64,000 nt of DNA, taken from contig CM043697.1 in assembly GCA_023935145.1 (NCBI GenBank), positions 60,016,001 to 60,080,000 on the forward strand. The letters are read 5' to 3'. Below are positions 55,645-64,000 of the stretch, piece by piece (position 1 is the stretch's first letter; each line of letters opens with the position of its first letter). Under the pieces are notes generated by a model. It was not told the DNA's origin. It saw only the letters and a program-made list of their open reading frames with translations, and ran no database searches. This DNA comes from Bretschneidera sinensis (taxonomy: Eukaryota; Streptophyta; Magnoliopsida; Brassicales; Akaniaceae). The translations under genes and the position numbers were made by a program.

Positions 55645-57090
55645 TTCAGCCTCTGACTAATCAGGGGAGTTCTCTTCTCTTACTTTATAATTCAAATTCT
55701 ATACATTGCGGACAATGTATTATTTAAGTTTGGGGGTGGGAACTTTATCTGAATGTGTGCACTGCTTATGTTTCTAGTTATTTTTCTATTTGTGTTTTCT
55801 GAGTGCTTTCTGTTGATTGATTTTGATTTTGCCAATGATGAGAAATAGATTGACTTGATTATAGCCATTGAAAATTTGAAAAATGTTGCGTTTGTCTGTG
55901 TGCTTGAATTTGTTGTTTGGATTTATTTTGCATCTAACTCTTTGAACACAATGAGCACTTACACCTAAGCACTTTGTTGTCTTGCTGTTTCAGAGAGCGT
56001 TTATGTGAGCAGTGTAGTCTTGTGATCTCTTGGACTCTAGAACTTGTTTGAAGACCACTCGAGGCGAAATCCTAGGTAGTACAGTACCAAAGAAAGGATC
56101 CAGGCCATGTTTGGAAAGTTTGAGCCATTTTAGCCAACCCTTGATATGTGACTATCCTTAGTGTTCCCCTTTTGAGCTTGGATACATATTGTTTTGTCAC
56201 CCAATCATATATCCTATTTCCCTTTCAAATATATATATATATAAAAAAAAAAATTCTCCACCTTTCACCTTTAAGCACATTGATTAATAAATGGACTATT
56301 CTGTTAAGTGGTGATAGAGGATTGAGCAAGAGGAAGCGGTCTTCACTTGGCTATGATAAGTATTACATATTTCCCATCGAGAGTGACCAAAGGAAAGATC
56401 GAAGTTAAAAAGGTTTACCACAAGAACTATTTGATCAAGTTGTATTATGCCCATCACAGGAAGCCGGCAAAGTTGTGTTTGATCGTCGTGTACATGCTAT
56501 GCTATAGTTTCAGTAATGCACACAGAAACAAAGACTAGTGCTACTATAGTACAAGCATACGAAAAAAAAAAGATGTGACAATAGCAAAAGTATTGGAAGT
56601 ATTCCATGATAACTGAGGGAAAGTTCGAAATTAAATTTTTATTGGTCGATGTGCTTAAGGTGATGTGAGCATCAAATCAATCTTTTACCATACCTTAACC
56701 TTAGCCAAAGTTATAAGCTGAATAAAGTCCTGGTGATCTCGGGTATTGTCATGGCTTACATTAGTGGAGAGTGGTGTGAAAAGTAAGCTTATGGACTTTG
56801 AAAGAGTGACATTATCCTACTTGCTGGCATAAACCGATCAGAGTGGCGAGACGATTAAGTTTATAAAGGTGTTACACACACACACGTTTGAAGAATTTGA
56901 TGTAAGATAAGGCTAGCAATAAATTTGAAATTCTAGACATTGGCAGCATTTGGAAAGTTTTTTTGTGCGTTATAATTTTTATACAATCTTTGAGGCATGC
57001 TATATCAAATCTAATCAAACCATCTCGCACTCTTAGGATGTGTGTGCATAGAATTTTGTTCTAGTTTGCTCGAGGACTAGCAAAAACATA
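55645..57090 (+). other. Athila-A 3' noncoding region
   Basis: The region includes AAGTTTGGGGGTGGGAA near 55729, a purine-rich box usual downstream of Athila coding sequence, and sequence homologous to element B around its insertion site (56030-56085 matches 46385-46430). No gene was found. Confidence 0.6.
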
Positions 57091-57102
57091 AGTTTAGGGG
57101 TG
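57091..57102 (+). other. Athila-A polypurine tract
   Basis: AGTTTAGGGGTG directly precedes the 3' LTR start TGATAACTCT. Element B has the similar TAGTTAGGGGTTG at 59851-59863. Confidence 0.75.
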
Positions 57103-58844
57103 TGATAACTCTGTGATAAGAGCCATAAAATGCATTATAATTGTACTTATTTGTTAGCACTTTAGGGTTGATTTAGGTCTTAATTGCATTTTTATTCATT
57201 AACAACTCTAAAGTGGTATTTTTGGAGCATTAACTTATTTCGGTGCATTTTTCGGGTATCTTGATCTAAAACAGATGGAAGAGCTATCATCATTTTAAAC
57301 ACGAAGCTCCATTGAACACTCAAGTAAAAGAATGGTCGTGGAAGAGCCAAGATGAAGAGAAACTAAGAAAGGAGTTTTCACTAAGTTGTTGGAGTTGTCA
57401 TACGAATCAACCATCTTTACAAATTAAACTGTATTGATGTAGGAAGAACCAGGAAGTGTGCCACATATGCCCAGAAAGATCTGGAAGTCTAATTTCTGGA
57501 GGATTTTACGGTTCATTAAAATCATTTTTTTAGAGAAAGTTATGGCGATTTTAGCGGACAGAGGTCATACCTCCTGGTTCAGCATCAGCCGCACCTCACA
57601 GCACCAAAATGCACAGAGAGGACAGAAACTCAAGGCTGCAGCGCCAGGATGTTGGCACTGCAGTGCTGGTAGCTTACACAAAGAAGGATTTGGACAGAAA
57701 TTTGGCGCTGCAGCGCCAGAAAGTTGGAGCTGCAGCGCCAGAATTAGGGTTTCTTTATATCTTGGCGCTGCAGCGCTGGGATGTTGGCGCTGCAGCGCCA
57801 GCCCGCGAATTTTGAATGTTATAAATTGAAACCGTAGCTGAACAAGAAGGGAATCTGGAAAAGAGGCGGAAAAGAGAAGAAAGAAAACAGAATTTGAAGG
57901 AGATGAGACACGAAAGGAGGCTTGGAGACACTCCGGGAGGCTACGCATCAAGCTTTTAATCATTCTTATCCGGTTTTGTATTCTTCTATTCTATCTATGT
58001 TGATGTTTTATAATATGAACATGGGTTGTTTGAACATGATTATAGAGTAGATATTTTTGTGTTAAGGATAGATGGATCCTAAACCTTTATCTTGAGTTGT
58101 TGTTTGGACAAGTGGAATTTAATGTGTTTTTCAAAGAGTGTGTTTTATTGTTCTTAATGCTTTTTATTATTTTGATTCCTTCTTTGGGCGTGGTGATGTG
58201 TCAAATAGAGAAGCCATGCTCTTATGAATGGTTGAACTAATAAATATGATATTGGATTTTTATGTATGCAAAGGCCAGGGTAAAACATGCCATGAATGGA
58301 ATAGGAGTAACCGAATAGGGATTCTAGGAAGTTCATGTGGTCCGTTTAAATCGTAACCGAATAGGGAGATTTAACTGAAAGGAATCCAAAAACACTTAAT
58401 GCTTCTCAATTTGAGTTAATCTAGAATAGACCTGGAATACGGATATTCGAAGTTAATGATTCTTGAGATTGTGGTTAGACCCGGAATATGGATAACCAAT
58501 TTATTGGGGATTCTACCATCTTGGAAAACATATTAAACGAAACTTGTCCATTCGAAACTCTTATCAATTATGGTTTAGGTGAAGTCGAGTCCTTAGCACG
58601 TTAGTTCATAAGAGTTTTCATTCCAAAATTTGCTAATCTTCCATTATTTACTATTGCGTTTTGTTTTTCCTTAGTTAATTGTTAGTAAATCTTTCCCCTA
58701 CAATTATTCGTTTGCTCAAATAACAGTAAAAGTTGAGTCATAATTTTTGTAGTATTTGATCAGTCCTCGTTGGGAACGATATTCACTCATCATTTTATTA
58801 CTTGAACGATTAGTGCACTTGCTAGTGTCAATTTCATCGCATCA
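57103..58844 (+). repeat. Athila-A 3' LTR
   Basis: At 1742 bp it is the same length as the 5' LTR, with the same palindrome block (57634-57803) and TATA-like box (57819). It ends GCATCA before GAATA. Differences from the 5' copy are mostly single-base transitions. Confidence 0.93.
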
Positions 58845-58849
58845 GAATA

Positions 58850-59863
58850 CACACTACTTAGGATATGATACAGGCCATTTTTTGAACCGTTTGAGCCTTT
58901 CAAACTTATCCTTGCTATATCTATCACTAGTCACCTGTTTGAGCCTTTTTCTTGAAAAAGAATTTGAGCCTTGTTTCTTTCAAAAACCCATTTATTTACC
59001 CTTATGAGCCTAAAGATATTTTATCCTTACCCTTCTTTTAAAAGAACTTAGTTATACACATTTTTTGAAAAACACTTAAGAGGAGTAAGGATGGAAATAT
59101 GAAAAAAAAAAATTACTTCCATAACCCAAGTACATTAAAAGAGATAAGTTTGGGGTTATAGATAAGAAAAGAAAAGAAAAGAAAAGAATGAATAGGAGGT
59201 GAATGGTCTTATGCCAAATGAAAAAAAAAAGTGAATTATGGCAAATAAAGAAGAAAAGAAAGAAAGTGGTGATTGAGAGAAAATGCTCGAAAAATGGTTG
59301 GAAGAGTTGGGTGTTGAAGTAAGGTTATCAGTGCTTAAAGAAGGTTGTGTGTAAAACTAAAAGATTAAGTTGTTTTATTTTGTTGAATCCTTCCCATTCT
59401 TTCTTAAACCTTTACCTTAGCCTAATGTTACAAGCTTATTAAAGACCTATTGATCCAAGGTGGTGTGAGTTTTCTACAATAGTGGAGAGTGATTTGAAAA
59501 ATAAGCCTATGGAGCTTGATTTGTGATTGATATCATGCAACTTATTATGTTTTTAGAGACCAAGACTTGTATTCATGAATGTTATGCATAAAATCATCCG
59601 GGTGTTCGGATTAATGGATTGTGGTAAGATGGATGTTAAGAGTCAATAACGATTTTGAGATTGATGTTTGGATTACTTTTGGACTTAAGTGATATTTAAT
59701 GATTCTATGTGCTGTGTATTATGTGCAATTTCTAAGACAAAAATTGAATTGCTCCTAGTTTAACACTAGCACTGCTTTACTTTGTTTTTGACTCCTACCG
59801 TAGAATTCATCTCTTGTTTTCACTTGAATTGCTAGGGACTAGCAATAAGCTAGTTAGGGGTTG
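58850..59863 (+). other. Element B 3' noncoding segment, right of Athila-A
   Basis: This continues 46434 of element B. It contains a GAAAA microsatellite (59164-59187), decayed 3' UTR-like sequence and the polypurine tract at 59851-59863. No gene was found. Confidence 0.6.
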
Positions 59864-61118
59864 TGATGAGAGCCATAAAATGCATCTTAATAGTGCTTAA
59901 CTGTTAGCATTTTAGGGTTGATCTCGGTCTTAATTGCACTTTTATATGTAATAACTCTAAAGTGATGCTCTTAGATCATTAACTTATTTCGGTGCATTTT
60001 CAGGTATTTTATGTTTAAAATAGATGGAAAAGCTATCATTGATTAAAGCTCAAAGATTCCATGCACATCGGAGTGAAGGAGTGCTTTCGAAAGGACAAAC
60101 GAAGAGTTTATGAGCAAAAAGCCCTTCAGTGGAAGCCTAGGCGCCCAAAGAGGAGAGGTACGGCACCCAGAAGAAATAAGAGTCAGGGTCGCGGTGCCCA
60201 AAAGAGAGGGACGTGACACCCAGCACCTCCACAACCAAAGTTGAAGGCAAGGCCACGACGCCCAAAAAGGAGAGTCGCGGCGTGCACATGATGTTTTGTC
60301 TCTGACTCAGAACTTAATTAGGGTTTTTTTGATAGATTAAACCCTAAAACACCCTTGGACCATTTGCACTATAAATAGATCACTTAAAGTTTGATATTCA
60401 ATACATGGATCAGAGGGCTAAAGGCCGAGAAACTCAAGCATAAGCCCCATGGCTGACTAACCTCCAAGCAAGGCAAATGGATGAATCCCTAGGTGTAGTT
60501 GTTCTTATTTTCTTTTCTTGATTCAGTTGTAGTTTGGATTTATTATCATTAAACATTGTTATGATTCACTTTTTAATCTAATTAGAAGATTTCCCTTTAA
60601 TTTGGTGATTGCATCTTTCTCCCCTATATAAGTCTAGTCATGCTCTTCTTATGTGATGTTGTTGAGGTGTGATTGAGTTCGGTAGATTTCTCTTATAGAT
60701 TTGTCCATTACTGCAGTATTGTCATTTTGATATATTGTTGTTTCTTGATAATCTATAAGTTAGGTCATGTGTGCTTGAAAGTAAAGAGTATTTCATAACA
60801 ATTACATTAGGGTTTATATATGTGCTTAATTGAATATTTGTTGATTGCTTGTTTGGGATGTGAAACTTGCAATCGAGATAAAAACAACTGAATTGATATT
60901 AGAATAAAGCAATGAACCTAGGGAGGATTCCCGGAACCTTGTTGTTCTCCATCATATTTACACTATTATTTCACACTACTTCAAATCAGATTCTTTCTTT
61001 TGACTTTTATCGTTTCATATTAAGGTTTACATCTTCTCTTGTAGATCGCTTGTCTTCCTGTGGAATCGACACCCCAAAGCTGTGCTGCAACTACCGCGTT
61101 ATACTTTGGGCATAATCA
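59864..61118 (+). repeat. Element B 3' LTR
   Basis: The LTR starts TGATGAGAGCC and ends ATAATCA. It matches 42609-43864, with a GC-rich motif block (60138-60285) and TATAAATA near 60371. It differs from the 5' copy more than the Athila-A LTRs differ from each other. Confidence 0.9.
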
Positions 61119-63528
61119 GGACACTTACGGGAGAGTATGAGTCCATGTACCGTACCAGCTTTGCTTATACCAACGAAAGATGGTAGTTGGCGGATGTGTG
61201 TGGACAACTGAGCTATCAACAAGATCACAGTGAAGTACATGTTGCTTATTCCTCGGATAGGTGATATGTTTGATATGCTAGTAGGAGCTAAAATATTTTC
61301 AAAGATTGATTTGAGGAGCAGTTATCATCAGATATGTATCCAACCGAGAGATGAATGGAATACTGCATTTAAGACTAAAAAAAGACTCTGCAAGTGGATG
61401 GTGATGCCATTCGGACTTTTTAATGCACCAAGTACATTCATGCGAGTTATACACCAAGAATTAAAACCCTTCATCGGTAAATTTGTTACAGTTTATTTCG
61501 ATGACATTCTTATCTACAGTCGCAACCCAGGAGACCATATGAGTCACGTAAGGTAAGTAATAGAGACTCTTCATGAACACAAGCTCTTTATCAACTTGAA
61601 GAAGTGCACATTTATGATGGATCAGCTACTCTTTCTCGGATTTGTAGTCAGTTCAGATGGGATTCAGGTTGATGAAGACAAGGTGAGAGCAATCCGAGAG
61701 TGGCCCACACCGAGAACTGTCGGAGAGGTCAGAAGCTTTCACATGTTAGCAATCTTCTATCGGAGGTGTGTTCAAAATTTCAGCAGCATAATAGCCCCTA
61801 TCATCAAGTGCATGAAGAAAGGTGGTTTCTATTGGGGTGAAAAAGTCGAGAAATGTTTTGAACTAATAAAAAAGAAGCTATGTACAGCACCAGTACTAGC
61901 TCTACCCGACTTCGACAAATTGTTTGAGGTTGAGTGTGATGTGTCAATTATAGGGATTAGAGCCGTATTGACTCAAGAAAGAAAGCGTGTTGAATTTTTT
62001 AGTGAGAAGCTCGGAGTGATGAGACAGAAATGGTCAAAATATAAGCAGGAACTCTATACTATTCTGATTGCATTGAAGGTATGGGAGCACTACCTTATTC
62101 AGCAAGAGTTCATCCTTTACACTGACCATCAAACTTTGAAGTTTATCAACAGCCAGAAGAATCTGAATCGAATGCACGCCCGATGGATTTCTTACATTCA
62201 GTGATTCACTTACCCCTTAAGCATAAATCAGAGAAGTTGAACCGAGTAGTTGATGCATTGAGCCACTGAACTACACTATTGGTAAGTTTACAAGCTGCAG
62301 TAACAGGATTCGAGTGCCTCAAGGAGTTATATGAAACAAATGAGGATTTTGGAGAGCACTGGGATCGTTGCAAATCTGGGACACCTATACCCGAGATGCA
62401 TATCCATGAGGGATATCTCTTCCGGGGAAATCAGCTTTGCATTCCGAGAAGTTCTCTTTAGGACAAGTCATCTGAGAGATACATAGGGGAGGTTTAGGTG
62501 GACATCTCGGGAGAGACAAGACTATTTCATTGGTGGAGGATCGGTATTATTGGCTGCGACTAAAGAATGACGTTGGAAACATCGTGAGGAGATGCCAAGT
62601 ATGTCAAGTAGCTAATGGGCAAACGCAAAACATTGGCCTTTACATGCCTTTACCGATACCCGAGGCACCATGGGATGATGTGTCCATGGATTTTCTGTTG
62701 GGACTTTCAAGAACCCAACGAGGAGCTGACTCTATTATGGTGGTAGTGGACAAGTTTTTCAAGATGACTTATTTTATTTCTTGCAGGAAAACTTCTTATG
62801 TTGTCCAGGTAGCCAATATATTCTTCCAAGAAGTGGTAAGATTGCATGGGGTGCCAAAGTCGATTACTTTTGATCGAGACACCAAGTTTTTATCCCACTT
62901 TTGGAGAACTTTATGGAGGAGGTTTGACACAGCCTTAAATTTCAGCAGCATTAGCCATCCGCAGATGGACGGACAAACTGAGGTTGTGAACTGCACATTA
63001 GGCAACTCGCTTCGTTGTATTGCAGGAGATAAGTTGAAACAGTGGGACCTGGCTCTAGCTAAGGCCGAGTTTGCCTATAATAATATGGTGAACAGGTCTA
63101 CTAGAAAGACACCGTTCGAGGTCATGTATGGAAGAACTCCGAAGCTTGCTATAGACTTAGCAAATCTGCCCCAAGTTATCCGGGGCTAGTATAGCAACCA
63201 AGCACTTGACCGAACGGGTGAAGACAACTCATAAAGAGGTTCATCAGCATCTTAAGGATACTTATGCTAAGTATTAGGAGAAGGAAGATAAGGGTTGGAG
63301 ATCAAAGGTTTTCCAAGAGGGAGATCTTGTGATGGTTTACGCAAGGGGCGACTACTGACTGGAACATCAGGAAAACTACAAAACAAAAAGTTTGGACCTT
63401 GCAAAGTTCTCAAAAAGATAAATGATAATGTCTATGTTGTTGATCTTCCGGAGGACCTAGCAATTTCTTCGACGTTCAATGTGGCAGGCATTTTTGAATA
63501 TTTTCCAACAAAATGGGACATAACCTAA
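61119..63528 (+). pseudogene. Element C RT, RNase H and integrase (continuation)
   Basis: The coding resumes with [10 protein letters not shown] and runs through [11 protein letters not shown] in a broken frame. [17 protein letters not shown] (first Asp), [22 protein letters not shown]. RNase H (61596-62204): [25 protein letters not shown]. Integrase (62530-63189): CQVCQ zinc ligands, [22 protein letters not shown] and [10 protein letters not shown] give a complete DDE triad. The C-terminal tail (63295-63528) reads GPCKVLKKI...[16 protein letters not shown] and stops without a recognisable chromodomain. Stops or shifts occur near 61210, 61557, 62205, 62462 and 63190. Confidence 0.88.
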
Positions 63529-63548
63529 CTCAAAGACGGGTTGTTTTC

Positions 63549-63561
63549 AAGAAGGGGAGAC
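63549..63561 (+). other. Element C polypurine tract
   Basis: AAGAAGGGGAGAC lies directly before the 3' LTR start TGATGTAAG. Confidence 0.85.
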
Positions 63562-63994
63562 TGATGTAAGACATAATAATTAGTATTTTATTTTGCCTTT
63601 CCTTATTAAGATTAACTTTAATTTCTCTAAAACTATTTTCTTTATTATGATTAGGTTTTCTTTCTCAACAAGGATTATATTTACTTTTTTATTATTTACT
63701 TTTCTACTAGGACTAGATTTACTTCTTTTACAAGGAATATGATTTTCCTATCACTATAAATAGGTGATCTTATTATTGTATTTTGAAGGACTTTGATCGA
63801 TAGATTATTAAGAGATTTTCTCTCAAAACTCTGTGAAGTGTCATTTTTGCAACCTACGGTTTGGTGTTCTATTTTTGGACAAAAATTTTTTTTTTTCTCT
63901 ATTCTAGGGTGCGCACAGAAGAATAGGGTTGAAGTCATTGTTCTTCTTTCCTCCTTGGTGCGCTAAAGTTAAACTCAAGTCTTTTGCTATATCA
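63562..63994 (+). repeat. Element C 3' LTR
   Basis: The 433-bp LTR starts TGATGTAAGACATAATAATT and ends CTATATCA. It is followed by TGAGC, the partner of TGACC at 39997. It is 17 bp shorter than the 5' LTR. Confidence 0.88.
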
Positions 63995-64000
63995 TGAGCC

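Larger units (their letters stand above)
46435..58844 (+). mobile_element. Athila-A: nearly intact Athila Ty3/gypsy retrotransposon, innermost of the nest
   Basis: The element is 12.4 kb with two 1742-bp LTRs and flanks GAATG (46430-46434) / GAATA (58845-58849). It has an intact tRNA-Asp primer site, one gag-pol frame with a single stop, a palindrome block, an accessory ORF and a polypurine tract. By eye about 45-50 differences separate the LTRs (roughly 97% identical), so it is the youngest datable element on this side. Confidence 0.94.
42609..61118 (+). mobile_element. Element B: gag-only Athila derivative, interrupted by Athila-A
   Basis: LTRs of 1256 and 1255 bp (42609-43864 and 59864-61118) start TGAT(T/G)AGAGCC and end in CA. 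The flanks are AGACA and GGACA. Internally there is a primer site, one Gag frame and then 3' noncoding sequence; no protease, RT or integrase is present. Without Athila-A and its target duplication it is about 6.1 kb. Its Gag is close to that of Athila-1, so it looks like a non-autonomous deletion derivative of that family. Confidence 0.88.
40002..63994 (+). mobile_element. Element C: chromovirus-like Ty3/gypsy retrotransposon, outermost of a nest
   Basis: LTRs lie at 40002-40451 and 63562-63994, flanked by near-identical TGACC (39997-40001) and TGAGC (63995-63999). Between them are an iMet primer site, Gag with a knuckle, DGGS protease, RT, RNase H, integrase and a polypurine tract. It is split in RT by element B. 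The TGATG LTR start, short LTRs and pol sequence suggest a CRM- or Reina-type chromovirus; no chromodomain is recognisable. Many stops are present. Confidence 0.9.

Noticed and set aside
59164..59187. GAAAA microsatellite
   Set aside because: Ordinary simple repeat in the noncoding 3' region of element B.
1..64000. tRNA, rRNA or other structural RNA genes
   Set aside because: None recognised; the tRNA-like matches at 20097, 40454, 43870 and 48183 are retrotransposon primer-binding sites.

Overview
The window is repeat-dense nuclear DNA of a flowering plant, most likely a eudicot: AT-rich, with no intact host gene, and built almost entirely of nested transposable elements. Plant-type Athila and chromovirus-like Ty3/gypsy elements, SIRE-type Ty1/copia elements, a Mutator-like (MULE) transposase and a pentatricopeptide (PPR) gene fragment all point to a plant, and the nesting suggests heterochromatin. 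The species cannot be named from the sequence.

Left half (1-30.7 kb): the oldest resident is a MULE transposase pseudogene on the minus strand, now in three pieces (30720-29677, 17395-16781, 6742-5958). Its gaps were made by (i) element D, a solo-LTR-like insertion (17396-29676, target duplication ATATG), which later received SIRE-P, a complete plus-strand SIRE-type copia element (18912-29047, target duplication CACCC); (ii) SIRE-M, a minus-strand copy of the same family (6743-16780); and (iii) Athila-1, a minus-strand Athila element that starts at 5957 and runs off the left edge. SIRE-M and SIRE-P are divergent, with their 5' LTRs facing each other 2.1 kb apart.

Middle (30.7-40 kb): low-density sequence with a decayed LTR element (E, about 32.1-34.7 kb) carrying a 69-bp tandem repeat, a possible F-box gene fragment, a TIR-bounded hAT-like element (36.56-38.07 kb) carrying a PPR fragment and a second unidentified gene fragment, and a copia LTR remnant at 39431-40001.

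Right half (40-64 kb): a nest in which a chromovirus-like Ty3/gypsy element C (40002-63994) is split inside its reverse transcriptase by a gag-only Athila derivative B (42609-61118), which is itself split by a nearly intact Athila element A (46435-58844). A has identical-length 1742-bp LTRs, one stop codon in its gag-pol frame, and an extra 3' ORF.

The most interesting recurring theme is that every LTR family with a readable promoter here (SIRE, Athila-A, Athila-1/B, E), and also D, carries arrays of short perfect or near-perfect inverted repeats, usually upstream of a TATA box. In SIRE and Athila-A a second array lies between pol and an accessory ORF. In SIRE that second array is followed by its own TATA box, so it looks like an internal promoter. 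The accessory ORFs of the copia and gypsy elements appear to share one plant-transposon domain, although the elements themselves are unrelated. A tandem set of GNRA-tetraloop hairpins in the SIRE LTR varies from 2 to 5 copies. No RNA genes, CRISPR arrays or intact host genes were seen.
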